This document shows positions 1-9,419 of a DNA stretch of 64,000 nt, piece after piece (position 1 is the stretch's first letter; every line of letters begins with the position of its first letter). A program made the translations under genes and the position numbers. This stretch comes from Marinobacter sp. CHS3-4 (GTDB taxonomy: Bacteria > Pseudomonadota > Gammaproteobacteria > Pseudomonadales > Oleiphilaceae). The notes under the pieces were generated by a model that saw only the letters and a program-made list of their open reading frames with translations, had not been told where the DNA came from and did not search any database. The DNA lies in NCBI RefSeq assembly GCF_030053415.1, contig NZ_JASGBJ010000001.1, positions 248,001-312,000 of the forward strand, in the 5' to 3' direction.

Positions 1-318
1 CCAAGCCGGGCGCGTAACGTGACCGAAGCAGAAGCCTTCCTGCGTTTTGTCGCCCGGCCAGATATTCAGGGCTGGATTAATCGCGAGTTGGGGACGATTG
101 CGCCGAATCGTATGGCGTCTGTGCCAGATCGGCGCCTGGTCGCAGAGGGCCATGCCATACTCCGGCGGGCAAGTGGCTATTCCCAGTTTTTTGACCGACA
201 AATGGTTCGGTCGGTCTCCACGCCGGCGATGGAGACTTTTGTGCATTTTCTCAATGGCGAGCTGACCGTCAATGCCACACTGGCGACCCTGACTACCATC
301 CGGGATGGTATCGAATAG
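1..318 (+). CDS. ABC transporter substrate-binding protein, C-terminal end (partial)
   Basis: The reading frame is open to the left edge of the window, so only the last 105 or so residues are present. They resemble the C-terminal lobe of a sugar-type periplasmic binding protein: a segment ending near GWINRELGTIAPNR, a helical stretch, and a final FLNGELTVNATLATL helix like the F-x-G-x-x-T-x-x-x-A-L ending of this superfamily. The protein would bind a solute in the periplasm for an ABC importer whose other genes lie outside the window. The GTG at 19 is only the first start-like codon inside the window and is not the true start. The family call is by pattern; the substrate cannot be told. Confidence 0.55.
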   Translation, partial: PSRARNVTEAEAFLRFVARPDIQGWINRELGTIAPNRMASVPDRRLVAEGHAILRRASGYSQFFDRQMVRSVSTPAMETFVHFLNGELTVNATLATLTTIRDGIE

Positions 319-329
319 TGCTGCATTTC

Positions 330-344
330 ATAGGTCTGCCCTAT
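330..344. promoter_or_regulatory. OxyR-like half operator upstream of ahpC
   Basis: ATAG-N7-CTAT lies 102 bp before the ahpC start. It fits one half of the OxyR tandem operator (ATAG-N7-CTAT repeated every 22 bp). The second half at 352-366 is strongly degenerate. A matching palindrome stands before ahpF, which raises confidence in both. Confidence 0.45.
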
Positions 345-445
345 CAATAACCTAAAAATAATTCATTTGTTTTCCCATCGCTAAATCAATATCTTGCGAA
401 CTCCAATTTTCCAATCAGCCATTCATTCAAAGGAGACGCAGTCAG

Positions 446-1009
446 ATGGGAATCATCAACAGCGAAATTAAGCCGTTCAATGCCACCGCTTTCAAACAGG
501 GTGAGTTCGTTGACATCAGCGAAGCAGACGTCAAAGGCAAGTGGGCCGTCTTTTTCTTCTATCCGGCAGACTTCACGTTTGTTTGCCCGACCGAACTGGG
601 CGATGTCGCAGACAAGTACGAAGAGCTTCAGAAATTGGGCGTTGAAGTGTTTTCTGTCTCCACCGACACGCATTTCACCCACAAGGCCTGGCACAGCAGC
701 TCTGATACGATCGCCAAGATCAACTACTACATGGTTGGTGACCAGACCGGCACAATCACCAACAACTTTGGTGTCATGCGTGAAGGTCAGGGCCTGGCAG
801 ACCGTGCCACCTTCCTGATCGATCCGGATGGTGTGATTCAGGCAATGGAAATCACTGCTGAAGGCATCGGCCGTGACGCGGACGACCTGATGCGCAAGGT
901 GAAAGCCGCTCAGTACGTTCGCAAGAACCCGGGCGAAGTTTGCCCAGCCAAGTGGAAAGAAGGTGAGGAGACTCTGACTCCATCACTGGACCTGGTTGGC
1001 AAGATCTAA
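446..1009 (+). CDS. ahpC: Alkyl hydroperoxide reductase subunit C (typical 2-Cys peroxiredoxin)
   Basis: A 187-residue cytoplasmic peroxidase that reduces hydrogen peroxide and organic hydroperoxides and is recycled by AhpF. The peroxidatic cysteine lies in [10 protein letters not shown] (about residue 47) and the resolving cysteine in PGEVCPAKW near the C-terminus (about residue 166), the arrangement of typical 2-Cys enzymes. Length equals that of enteric AhpC. The ATG follows AAAGGAGACGC at a normal ribosome-binding distance. A terminator follows the gene and ahpF begins 216 bp later with its own upstream palindrome, so the two genes appear to be separate but co-regulated units. An OxyR-like site precedes the gene. 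Confidence 0.96.
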   Translation: MGIINSEIKPFNATAFKQGEFVDISEADVKGKWAVFFFYPADFTFVCPTELGDVADKYEELQKLGVEVFSVSTDTHFTHKAWHSSSDTIAKINYYMVGDQTGTITNNFGVMREGQGLADRATFLIDPDGVIQAMEITAEGIGRDADDLMRKVKAAQYVRKNPGEVCPAKWKEGEETLTPSLDLVGKI

Positions 1010-1054
1010 GCACTGACCGGTCAAAGGCTGTTGTAACGACAGCCTGACGAGTCC

Positions 1055-1078
1055 AAAGGCCCGCATTGCGGGCCTTTT
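1055..1078 (+). terminator. Rho-independent terminator after ahpC
   Basis: A 10-bp stem of AAAGGCCCGC with its complement, a 3-nt loop and a closing TTTT run, 46 bp after the ahpC stop codon. Confidence 0.8.
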
Positions 1079-1106
1079 GTGTATTAAGTCAGCCAATCAT
1101 GAAGCA

Positions 1107-1121
1107 ATAGTAGACGACTAT
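1107..1121. promoter_or_regulatory. OxyR-like half operator upstream of ahpF
   Basis: A second ATAG-N7-CTAT, 105 bp before the ahpF start. It is nearly the same distance from its gene as the one before ahpC. The neighbouring positions at 22-bp spacing are poor matches. Confidence 0.45.
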
Positions 1122-1225
1122 AGGTAATTTCGAAGCAATTAATTTGAGCTTTGATAGTGGCGCCCGTATTGTTCGTAGCATTCTGATTAGTATTGATTTA
1201 AATCGTTTAGAGGAGAGGCAAAACA

Positions 1226-2821
1226 ATGTTGGATTCCAACATCAAGGAACAGCTCAAAGCCTACATGGGTAAATTGCAGCAGCCCATCGAATTGGTTGCA
1301 GCCTATGACGACAGCGATAAATCGAAAGAGCTCAAGGCGCTGCTGGAAGAAATCGAGCCGATGTCAGAAAAGATCAGCCTGCGCACTGAAGATTCTGCAG
1401 ACGTGAAGCGCCCGTCGTTTGCTATCAGTCGGGTTGATGACCAGAACGTGAGCGTGCGGTTTGCCGGCATTCCCATGGGCCACGAGTTTACCTCGCTGGT
1501 GTTGGCGCTCCTGCAGGTCGGCGGCCACCCGTCGAAGGAGAGTCAGGAGCTGATTGAGCAGGTCAAGGATCTGGACGGCGACTTCGAATTCGAAACCTAT
1601 TTCTCTCTGTCGTGCCAGAACTGCCCGGACGTGGTTCAGGCCCTTAACCTGATGGCGGTGCTGAACCCACGCATCAAGCACACTTCCATTGATGGTGCGT
1701 TGTTCCAGGACGAAGTGGAGCAGCGGGAAGTGATGGCGGTTCCCAGTGTGTTCCTGAACGGCGAGCCTTTCGGTCAAGGCCGCATGACCCTGGGCGAGAT
1801 TGTTGCGAAAGTAGATACTGGCGCTGAAGCCCGCGAAGCGGAAAAACTGAAGCACAAAGACCCCTTTGAAGTACTGATTGTGGGCGGTGGACCTGCTGGT
1901 TCCTCTGCGGCGATCTATGCGGCTCGTAAAGGCATTTCTACCGGTATTGTTGCGGAACGGTTTGGTGGCCAGGTGGCAGACACCATGGGCATCGAGAATC
2001 TGATCTCTGTGCCTTACACCGAGGGCCCAAAGCTGGTGGCCGCCATGGAGCAGCACGTTAAGGAATACGACGTGGACATCATGAACCTGCAGCAGGCCGA
2101 GAAGCTGGTTCCGGCCGCCAGCCGGGGTGGGTTGCACGAGGTACAGCTGGCCAATGGTGCGTCACTGAAATCTCGCACCCTGGTACTGTCCACGGGCGCT
2201 CGCTGGCGCCAGCTGGGTGTCCCCGGCGAGGAAGAATATCGCAACAAGGGCGTGGCGTACTGCCCGCATTGTGACGGCCCGCTATTCAAGGGCAAGCGCG
2301 TTGCCGTCATCGGTGGTGGCAACTCTGGCGTGGAAGCGGCGATCGACCTGGCGGGTATTGTCGGGCACGTCACGCTGCTTGAGTTCGCTGACGACATGAA
2401 GGCCGACGACGTCCTGCAGAAAAAGCTGCGCAGCCTGAAAAATGTAGAGATTCTGACGTCTGCCCAGACTACCGAAATCTTTGGTGAAGGTGGCAAGGTC
2501 AGCGGGCTCAAGTATAAGGACCGTAAGAGCGGCGAAGAGCACGACGTCTCTCTGGAAGGTGTGTTCATACAGATCGGACTGATCCCGAACACCGAATGGT
2601 TGAAAGGCAGCATCGAGCTTAGCCAGCACGGGGAGATCATTGTGGATGATCGCGGCGAAACCTCCATTCCGGGTGTGTTTGCCGCTGGCGATGCCACCAC
2701 GGTGCCTTACAAGCAGATAGTGATTTCCATGGGCGACGGGTCGAAGGCCGCCCTGAGTGCCTTTGACTTCCTTATCCGCAACCCGGCAGACGAGGAAAAC
2801 AGCGGAGATCAGGCGGCCTGA
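1226..2821 (+). CDS. ahpF: Alkyl hydroperoxide reductase subunit F (NADH-dependent flavoprotein disulfide reductase)
   Basis: 531 residues, the full length of AhpF. The N-terminal double-thioredoxin-fold domain (residues 1-200) carries the SCQNCP redox pair near residue 130. A thioredoxin-reductase-like part follows, with the FAD-binding [10 protein letters not shown] around residue 217, the catalytic CPHC near residue 347 and the NADH-binding [10 protein letters not shown] around 366. A final AAGDATT motif contacts FAD. It passes electrons from NADH to AhpC. The ATG is preceded by GAGGAGAGG. It stands alone after ahpC, with an OxyR-like palindrome in the leader. Confidence 0.96.
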   Translation: MLDSNIKEQLKAYMGKLQQPIELVAAYDDSDKSKELKALLEEIEPMSEKISLRTEDSADVKRPSFAISRVDDQNVSVRFAGIPMGHEFTSLVLALLQVGGHPSKESQELIEQVKDLDGDFEFETYFSLSCQNCPDVVQALNLMAVLNPRIKHTSIDGALFQDEVEQREVMAVPSVFLNGEPFGQGRMTLGEIVAKVDTGAEAREAEKLKHKDPFEVLIVGGGPAGSSAAIYAARKGISTGIVAERFGGQVADTMGIENLISVPYTEGPKLVAAMEQHVKEYDVDIMNLQQAEKLVPAASRGGLHEVQLANGASLKSRTLVLSTGARWRQLGVPGEEEYRNKGVAYCPHCDGPLFKGKRVAVIGGGNSGVEAAIDLAGIVGHVTLLEFADDMKADDVLQKKLRSLKNVEILTSAQTTEIFGEGGKVSGLKYKDRKSGEEHDVSLEGVFIQIGLIPNTEWLKGSIELSQHGEIIVDDRGETSIPGVFAAGDATTVPYKQIVISMGDGSKAALSAFDFLIRNPADEENSGDQAA

Positions 2822-2875
2822 TCTCTGCCGCTGGCGCCGCTGTCCAACCTCTGGGCAGCGGTGGATTTCTCCTTT

Positions 2876-3679
2876 TTAAAGCGCATTCTCTTTTGTTGCC
2901 ACCCAGGATGCTTCGGCTTCTACAAGGTAGTCTCTGAGCGCAACCGTCGTGATGTCATCGTAGGCGGCCATCTCGGGCGTGGCGAAACACGAGAGCAAAT
3001 CTTCCAACTGGTCGTCGTCCAGCGATTTCATCATCACGTAGGTGACGAGCTTTCCATAGCTGTGAGATTCGTCAGACATCTGCTCGAAGTCCGGATTGCT
3101 GAAAAACGCGTCCATACTCTCTTTGTCGCGGCCCAGCTTTGGGTATTTGGCGCTGACGTCCAGATTGATCAGCCAGAACATTTGCCGAGTCACGTCCTTC
3201 CAGATTTCAGGATTACGTTTTTCGACCTGTAGTGCGTCTAATTGCGCCATACGAGCGGGATCGGGCTCTGTGATACCGAGATCCAGTGGCACCAGTTGGT
3301 CGCGGAAGGCTTGAGCGCCCTCGCGCGTCAGGCGTTGGTATTGGGCGACATGGTATTGATGCATGAAGTCACTGGAGAAGCACTGCATCAAGGGTTTCAG
3401 CTGTTGCGGTTCCAACTCTGAAGCGAGTTCCGAAACGGCTTTTTGATAGATGGTTTTGACGTCGATTTTCCCGGCAAAGCCGCGGAAAATATCGGCCAGC
3501 TTCTGTGTGGGCATGCCCCGGGCGATTCGATTATTGGTCTCGGACACCGTCAATCGGAAGGACAGTACCCGCAGGTCCAGTCGGCTGGCCTCGACCAGAC
3601 GTTTCACGTCATTCGGTGGGATCTCGGCCTTGGCGAAGGGCATCGCCGCCACCAGAACCAGTGCAAACAAGTGCTTCAT
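2876..3679 (-). CDS. Exported protein of unknown function
   Basis: A 267-residue protein starting at the MKHLFALVLVAAMPFAKA signal peptide. The open frame runs 66 codons further upstream, but those residues look non-coding. After cleavage the mature protein is mostly helical, with no cofactor motif or membrane segment visible, and contains two isolated cysteines in similar contexts (LMQCFSSDFM and LLSCFATPEM). These may mark two halves of an internal duplication of a DUF2059-like helical domain; that is only a resemblance. It is divergent from betI and convergent with ahpF. Function unknown. Confidence 0.7.
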   Translation of the reverse strand: MKHLFALVLVAAMPFAKAEIPPNDVKRLVEASRLDLRVLSFRLTVSETNNRIARGMPTQKLADIFRGFAGKIDVKTIYQKAVSELASELEPQQLKPLMQCFSSDFMHQYHVAQYQRLTREGAQAFRDQLVPLDLGITEPDPARMAQLDALQVEKRNPEIWKDVTRQMFWLINLDVSAKYPKLGRDKESMDAFFSNPDFEQMSDESHSYGKLVTYVMMKSLDDDQLEDLLSCFATPEMAAYDDITTVALRDYLVEAEASWVATKENAL

Positions 3680-3827
3680 GAAAATGTAACGCACTGATTG
3701 ACTCAGAGCATTCCTTTGCTTTTGTGGATTCCGAGGCGACATATTAACCAATCCGTTGTCTCTTTGACCATCAGAATGCTGTCGAATCCTTACGAAACTA
3801 TGGTATTTCAGACAGTTAGCCTGATGT

Positions 3828-3856
3828 TTGCGGTTCCCGGTCACTTTCTGTACACT
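3828..3856 (+). promoter_or_regulatory. Promoter of betI-betB
   Basis: TTGCGG, a 17-bp spacer and TACACT form a sigma-70 type promoter ending just before the palindromic operator at 3863. Confidence 0.6.
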
Positions 3857-3862
3857 TTTTAT

Positions 3863-3880
3863 TAATTGAACGTTCAATTA
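3863..3880. promoter_or_regulatory. BetI operator (perfect 18-bp palindrome)
   Basis: TAATTGAACGTTCAATTA reads the same on both strands. It lies between the -10 box and the betI start, where a TetR-type repressor would block its own operon. BetI of other proteobacteria binds a similar AT-flanked TGAACGTTCA core, so this is very probably the autoregulatory, choline-responsive site. Confidence 0.85.
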
Positions 3881-3899
3881 AAAAATGGACCGAGATGAT

Positions 3900-4493
3900 A
3901 TGCCAAAAGTCGGAATGCGCGACACCCGCCGACAGCAGTTAATTACCGCCACGATGGAATCGATTGCCGAGCTTGGCATGCAGAACACCACCATCGTCAG
4001 CATCAGCCGTCGTGCAGGCTTGTCTTCCGGCATTATCGGCCACTATTTCGGCGGCAAGCAGGGATTGATTGAAGCTGCCTTGCGCTACCTGCTGGAGCAG
4101 CTCGGCAAAGAACTGAAAGAGCGGATCGCTCGCACCGATGGCTCGCCGGAGCAACGCCTGAAGTGCATTGTCGAGGCCAACTTCTCCGACTTTCAGCAAA
4201 CAGAAATGGCAGCCAAGACCTGGCTGAGTTTCTGGGCGAGATCCATGCATGAGCCCGGACTTCAGAGATTGCAGCAGATTAACAACGCCCGGCTGTACAG
4301 CAATCTCCGGTATGCCTTTGCGGCCCGTTTACCGCCGGAGGCGGCAACGGCTGCCGCCCGTCAGACCGCGTCAATGATCGACGGCTTCTGGCTGCGAAGC
4401 GCGTTGAGTAAAGACCCGGCAGAGGGTTTTGCGGAGGCGCAAACCCTGTGCAAGCGGTTTGCACTGTCAACACTGAATTCAGGATCGCACTGA
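3900..4493 (+). CDS. betI: HTH-type transcriptional repressor BetI
   Basis: A 197-residue TetR-family repressor of the choline-to-betaine genes. The start is set at MPKVGMRDTRRQQLI, the usual BetI N-terminus; an in-frame ATG five codons upstream lies close to the operator. The helix-turn-helix spans about residues 25-50 (TTIVSISRRAGLSSGIIGHYF), and the C-terminal domain matches BetI in length. It is the first gene of an operon with betB, 23 bp apart. No betA (choline dehydrogenase) follows, so the oxidase step must be encoded elsewhere. Confidence 0.93.
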   Translation: MPKVGMRDTRRQQLITATMESIAELGMQNTTIVSISRRAGLSSGIIGHYFGGKQGLIEAALRYLLEQLGKELKERIARTDGSPEQRLKCIVEANFSDFQQTEMAAKTWLSFWARSMHEPGLQRLQQINNARLYSNLRYAFAARLPPEAATAAARQTASMIDGFWLRSALSKDPAEGFAEAQTLCKRFALSTLNSGSH

Positions 4494-4516
4494 TCCAAGC
4501 AATCTGGAGCTGAACA

Positions 4517-5980
4517 ATGGCACTAACCCGCTATCGGAATTTTATAAATGGCCAGCCCATGGCAAATGCGTCTGGCGAAACCTTTTTGGTGGTGAATCCG
4601 GGAACCGGTGAGCCGGCCTACGAAGTGGAAGTGGCCGATGAAAAGATTCAGCAGGCGGTGATCGAAAGCGCGCAAGCTGGGTTTGAAGTCTGGTCCGCCA
4701 TGACAGGCATGGAGCGCAGCCGGATTCTGCGCAAGGCCGCTGACCTGCTGCGCGAGCGCAACGACGAGCTGGCCGCCCTGGAAGTGGTTGATACCGGCAA
4801 GCCCATGCAGGAAGCCGAAGCGGTAGATGTGGTCACCGGTGCCGACGCAGTGGAGTATTTCGCCAGCGTGGCGCCAACCATCGAAGGCATCCAGCAGGAT
4901 CTGGGCGAAGACTTCTTCTATACCCGCCGCGAGCCACTGGGTATCTGCGCCGGCATCGGTGCCTGGAATTACCCCATCCAGATTGCGTGCTGGAAGTCGG
5001 CCCCGGCGCTGGCCACCGGCAATAGCATGATTTTCAAGCCATCGGAAGAAACACCCATGGGCGCCATGAAGCTGGCGGAAATTTATATCGAAGCTGGCGT
5101 GCCAGCGGGTGTGTTCAACGTCATTCACGGGGCTGGAGAGGTTGGCGCCTGGCTGACCCATCATCCGGACATCGCCAAGGTATCGTTTACCGGTGAAGTC
5201 GCGACAGGCAAGAAGGTGATGGCTGGCGCCGCCACCAGTCTGAAGGACGTCACCATGGAGCTGGGCGGCAAATCGCCGTTGATTATCTTCGACGACGCCG
5301 ATATTGATAACGCGGTGTCCGCCGCCATGGTTGGCAACTTTTACACCCAGGGTGAGATCTGCACCAATGGCACGCGTGTGTTTGTTCATGAACTGATCTA
5401 TGACGAATTCATGGAGCGGTTGATGGAACGCACACTGAAGAATATCCGCATGGGTGACCCGTCTGACCCGGACACCAACTACGGTGCGCTGATCTCCCAG
5501 AAACATCAGGATCTGGTGCTGAGCTACATCCAGAAGGGCGTTGCCGAGGGTGCGACTCTCACTCATGGTGGCAAGGCGGCAAGCCCGGCGTCGGCACCGG
5601 GTGGCTACTTTGTGGAGCCAACGATCTTCACCGATTGCACCGACGATATGACCATCGTCAAAGAAGAGATCTTTGGCCCGGTGATGTCGGTGCTGACCTT
5701 CATCGACGAGGACGATGTGATTCGCCGTGCAAATGACACCGATGTGGGCCTGGCCGCCGGCGTGTTCAGCAATGACATTCGTCGCGCTCACCGGGTAATT
5801 CATCAGCTGGAAGCCGGCATCTGCTGGATCAATAGCTACGGCGAATCTCCTTCGGAAATGCCAGTGGGCGGCTACAAGCTGTCAGGCATTGGCCGCGAAA
5901 ACGGTCGCGAGACCCTGACTCACTACACCCAGATCAAGTCGGTGTATGTCGGGATGAAGGATCTCGACGCGCCTTTCTAA
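4517..5980 (+). CDS. betB: Betaine aldehyde dehydrogenase
   Basis: 487 residues, the standard length. It oxidises betaine aldehyde to the compatible solute glycine betaine with NAD(P)+. Visible landmarks are the NAD-binding [12 protein letters not shown], the general base in [11 protein letters not shown] (about residue 250) and the catalytic cysteine in [12 protein letters not shown] (about residue 284). The ATG has GGAGCTG upstream. It lies directly after betI and before a BCCT-like carrier, which fits osmoprotection. Confidence 0.95.
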   Translation: MALTRYRNFINGQPMANASGETFLVVNPGTGEPAYEVEVADEKIQQAVIESAQAGFEVWSAMTGMERSRILRKAADLLRERNDELAALEVVDTGKPMQEAEAVDVVTGADAVEYFASVAPTIEGIQQDLGEDFFYTRREPLGICAGIGAWNYPIQIACWKSAPALATGNSMIFKPSEETPMGAMKLAEIYIEAGVPAGVFNVIHGAGEVGAWLTHHPDIAKVSFTGEVATGKKVMAGAATSLKDVTMELGGKSPLIIFDDADIDNAVSAAMVGNFYTQGEICTNGTRVFVHELIYDEFMERLMERTLKNIRMGDPSDPDTNYGALISQKHQDLVLSYIQKGVAEGATLTHGGKAASPASAPGGYFVEPTIFTDCTDDMTIVKEEIFGPVMSVLTFIDEDDVIRRANDTDVGLAAGVFSNDIRRAHRVIHQLEAGICWINSYGESPSEMPVGGYKLSGIGRENGRETLTHYTQIKSVYVGMKDLDAPF

Positions 5981-6071
5981 AAAGCTCACGTGGAAGACGG
6001 CGGGGAAGGCTTCAACGACTCCGTTCGTTTAATCGGCGGCATTATTACTCAGCCACCGAATCCATCCGACA

Positions 6072-6092
6072 CCGCCGGTTAATACCCGGCGG
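6072..6092. repeat. GC-rich inverted repeat between betB and the BCCT-like gene
   Basis: CCGCCGG and CCGGCGG are separated by 7 nt. There is no T-run, so it is not a clear terminator. It lies inside a 276-bp intergenic gap with no other feature I can support. Confidence 0.35.
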
Positions 6093-6256
6093 TTATCAAG
6101 CAAGCCAGCAGCACTTACCTATCGCCGCCAGACGGTTCGATAGCCAGACAGGTAGCGCGCGATAGCTAAGTGTTGAGTTTGTGTCCGATTCAAGCATGAG
6201 GAGGAACAGCTAATGCTGAACGCAGCATCGCACTTTGCCAAACGGAGGGTCTTCAA

Positions 6257-7474
6257 ATGACACTCTGGTTATCCGCAGGCATGATTTTCACCTTCGCCGC
6301 CATCGCGGCGATCCTGTTGAAATGGGGCAACATGAAGGTGATCGGCGTGACGCCGGTCCACACCCTGACGTTTGTCGCCATTCTGTTTACGTCCGGCCTG
6401 GACGTTGGCCTGATTATGTTTCCGCTGACCGAATTCGGCAGCTACGCAAACCTGACTGAAAGCCCGGAATACGGCTTCGCCAACCCGCTGGCCATCGAGT
6501 TCGGTTTCTGGGCCTTTCTGATCTGGGGATTCTATTTCCTGACCTGCTTCTACTTCGCCATCATCGAACCACGGGTGAAGTTTTTTGAAATCCCGGTGGT
6601 GAAGGTCATCAACAACGTGGTGATCATTGGCACCTGTGCGTTTACCGCCTATCTGCTGCTGGCCAACTTGCCCTGGTATCTGCCTCAACTGGGTGACGGC
6701 GAGAGCGTGGTGCCGGAGTTCTACCTGATCGTATTGGCTTCCATTGGCCTGGCGGTGTATTCCAGCTCCAAGCTCAAATACGTGCGAATTCTGAGCCTGG
6801 CCTCCAGCGGCCTGTTCATTGCGCTGATCGCGGCGATGTGGGTTCGCGCGTTTGTTATGGGTAAAGGCTCGCCGGGGGATTTCTTCGGGACCGCTGGTTT
6901 GCTGACCGAGTACTTCGGCAACATTCACCAGTTTGTCCTGCCCATTAACGACTACCACGAGTTCTATCTTTACTGGTGGTTTGCCTGGAGCATCATGATC
7001 GGCCAGTTCACCTCACGCTTTGTGAGCGGTATTCGTACCTGGCAATTGTTACTCGCCATGCTGGCAATTCCGTCCATTGCCATCGGCGTCTGGTTTACCG
7101 TGCTCTACCAGTACCACTCTGAAGGTCTTGAGGTGGCTGCACTGACCAACATCGCGATGATCACGGTGGGTGTGTTGATGGTGGTGAACTCACTGGATTC
7201 ACTGATTCGTCTGTACACGGACAATCTCAACCTGACCGCTCAGCGGCTGGGGCGGATGAACTACGTGATCTTCAACTTCGTTGCCATGGTGGGGCTGACT
7301 CTGCTGTTCCAGCTGGAATTCCTGCAGATACAGTGGGTTGGTGCACTGGTGATTGCGCTGTACTTCGGTTGTGCGCTCTACATCGTCGCCATGCGCTGGT
7401 CAGAGTTTGCAGCCATCAAGGCGTCGCCTGAAGAGAATATCCTCGACTTCCACCGAATCGAGCAGGCAGGCTAG
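6257..7474 (+). CDS. BCCT-family (betaine/choline/carnitine) transporter-like protein, short form
   Basis: 405 residues with about 10 predicted transmembrane helices. The segment YWWFAWSIMIGQFTSRF (about residues 236-252) matches the WWxxW aromatic-box helix and the following G-x-F-x-x-R of BCCT carriers. GLDVGLIMFPLTE (about residues 48-60) lies where the family has its glycine-rich GMGIG-type stretch. Classical BCCTs are 500-670 residues, so this form lacks terminal helices or tails. Start ATG after CGGAGGG. Its place behind betI-betB suggests choline or betaine import; the substrate is inferred from context only. Confidence 0.7.
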   Translation: MTLWLSAGMIFTFAAIAAILLKWGNMKVIGVTPVHTLTFVAILFTSGLDVGLIMFPLTEFGSYANLTESPEYGFANPLAIEFGFWAFLIWGFYFLTCFYFAIIEPRVKFFEIPVVKVINNVVIIGTCAFTAYLLLANLPWYLPQLGDGESVVPEFYLIVLASIGLAVYSSSKLKYVRILSLASSGLFIALIAAMWVRAFVMGKGSPGDFFGTAGLLTEYFGNIHQFVLPINDYHEFYLYWWFAWSIMIGQFTSRFVSGIRTWQLLLAMLAIPSIAIGVWFTVLYQYHSEGLEVAALTNIAMITVGVLMVVNSLDSLIRLYTDNLNLTAQRLGRMNYVIFNFVAMVGLTLLFQLEFLQIQWVGALVIALYFGCALYIVAMRWSEFAAIKASPEENILDFHRIEQAG

Positions 7475-7480
7475 ATCTGG

Positions 7481-9184
7481 CTAGCCCATCAGGTCGCCCT
7501 CAGAGGATCGGTCTTTCGACGAGGTCTCTGAGTGGCGACACACCCGATTGCGCCCACTGGATTTCGCGGCGTAAAGGGCCTTGTCGGCATAGACAAGCAG
7601 ATCGTCAAGCTTGTTATCCCGGTCGGGCACAAAGCTGGCGACACCGGCACTGATGCTCAGCATCACTTCACCTCTCTCCAGTGCTACTGGCGAATCATTG
7701 ACGGTCTTGCGGAGCCTTTCGGCCACCTCTGCTGCTGCGTCTTCATCGGAGTCTTCCAGCAAAATCGCAAACTCCTCTCCGCCAATCCGTGCAAGAAGGT
7801 CGATCTCCCTGACCGTGTTCTGAGCCACTTCACTGAGTTGAATCAGTGCCTTATCCCCAACAGCGTGGCCATAGGTGTCGTTCACTTTCTTGAACAGGTC
7901 AGCGTCAAACATGATAACTGACAGGGGTTTGCCGGATCGCACCGACTTTTTAACGGCTGAATGACCTAACTCGAAAAAGAAGCGGCGATTGTTCAGACCG
8001 GTCAGAGAATCCGTGCGAACGGTTTCTTCCAGGCGCCGATTGGCCTCTTCCAGTTCAGTGGTTCGCTCGGCTACCCGATGCTCCAGGTTGGTATTCAGCT
8101 CATTCATCTGCCGTGTTTTCTCGGCCAGTCGCTGGATCAGATCCCTTAACACCGACGACAGGACTTTCACCTCCTGGTAGTCGTCCCTGAGCTGGATCAA
8201 TGTTGAAGGGTTGTCCGGATCAAGGTTATCTGCTTCGTGAGCCATTTGCAGCAGGGGTCGGGTTGTTCTGCGCGCCATGGTTGATGCGAACAGGATCAAG
8301 ACTATAGCAACCAGAGCGCCTGAGATGACCAGTGTATTGCGCAGTTCACGGGCGGGCAGAAATGCTTCTTCAGCGGGTTTACTGACCAGTACCAGCCAGT
8401 TGAAACTGGCGTATTCATCATGGTCCTGCATACGGCTGTAGCCAACCAGATAGTCTTCGCCATTGGCCTGGGTTTTCAGGCCGGTCCGGGTGGTCATATA
8501 GCCGGGTTTGTCTGATTGTGCGGCCTCAATCAACGACTGGTTCAGTGTCGAGCCCAGGCTGCCTTCCGGGCCGATGAGCACCTTGCCTTCTTTATCTGCC
8601 ACGATCAGTTCTGATTGCAGACGTTCCTGCATGGGTGCAAGTAGCGACTCGCCAATGCCGGCCACCCAGTCGAGATACAGGTGGGCACCTAATACGCCCA
8701 AGAACCCGCCATCGCTGGAGGTCAGGGGCACGGCCACGTCGACAAAGCGCAGCGGCCTCTCAGACTCGTTTTCCAGCTTTTCGGCCAACAACAACGCTTC
8801 ATGGGCATCGCCCAGGTAGGGTTTGGTGGACGCCTCCTGGAACCAGGGCCGATGACCCACATTCATACCCTTGAGCATGTCGCCGGAGCTGGCTAGCACT
8901 GTGCCATCTGGCGACACCAGGCCAAGCCACGCGTAGGCCAAGAAATTCTTTTCCAGGGCATTCAGCATGCCCGTGACGTCCGAGTCCTGCTCGTTTTCCA
9001 TCTGCTCACTGGCAAGTGCGGCTGCCACCATCAGGTCGCTGTAGCGCTCGTGCAGATCCAGTTGAATCTTGTCCCTTAACTGTACCGCCACTTCTTCCAG
9101 ATTCTGACCGGTAGATTTACGGAGCGCGTCAACCGCAAGGTCGCTGGCAAACCAGGTTCCTGCGGTAGTGGCGACCACCACCAA
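7481..9184 (-). CDS. Membrane-bound diguanylate cyclase with Cache sensor domain
   Basis: A protein of at least 567 residues that would make cyclic di-GMP in response to an extracellular ligand. Order: N-terminal membrane helix, dCache-like periplasmic domain (about 30-270), second helix (NTLVISGALVAIVLILFA), HAMP-like linker, coiled coil (NTNLEHRVAERTTELEEANR), then a GGDEF domain whose active motif is RIGGEEF. The listed start is a TTG inside the first membrane helix. The frame stays open upstream to 9263 and encodes KVRLVLFFGLL, clearly the first half of that helix, so the true start lies upstream at a non-standard codon or behind an error. It is convergent with the preceding carrier gene. 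Confidence 0.9.
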   Translation of the reverse strand: MVVVATTAGTWFASDLAVDALRKSTGQNLEEVAVQLRDKIQLDLHERYSDLMVAAALASEQMENEQDSDVTGMLNALEKNFLAYAWLGLVSPDGTVLASSGDMLKGMNVGHRPWFQEASTKPYLGDAHEALLLAEKLENESERPLRFVDVAVPLTSSDGGFLGVLGAHLYLDWVAGIGESLLAPMQERLQSELIVADKEGKVLIGPEGSLGSTLNQSLIEAAQSDKPGYMTTRTGLKTQANGEDYLVGYSRMQDHDEYASFNWLVLVSKPAEEAFLPARELRNTLVISGALVAIVLILFASTMARRTTRPLLQMAHEADNLDPDNPSTLIQLRDDYQEVKVLSSVLRDLIQRLAEKTRQMNELNTNLEHRVAERTTELEEANRRLEETVRTDSLTGLNNRRFFFELGHSAVKKSVRSGKPLSVIMFDADLFKKVNDTYGHAVGDKALIQLSEVAQNTVREIDLLARIGGEEFAILLEDSDEDAAAEVAERLRKTVNDSPVALERGEVMLSISAGVASFVPDRDNKLDDLLVYADKALYAAKSSGRNRVCRHSETSSKDRSSEGDLMG

Positions 9185-9419
9185 TAGTCCGAAAAACAGG
9201 ACGAGACGAACTTTAAGGGTGTTGAAGGTTTCGATAGTCGGTGTCCGGGTTCGGGTGAATGATCAAATCCGTTGTACTAGAGGGTACCGGTGGCAATCCC
9301 TGGCCCGTCTCTGCCAGTATAGTTGTCTTGTGACGGTTTTTCTCGCGCGACGATTCCATTCCGTGGAGTTGGCTGCGCCTTCTACTCAGTAGAACCTAGC
9401 TAGTCAGTAGGACGCTTTC

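Noticed and set aside
4523..5803. 426-codon minus-strand open frame
   Set aside because: It is the complement of betB. Its composition (histidine-rich, no recognisable motif) is that of an antisense shadow in a high-GC gene.
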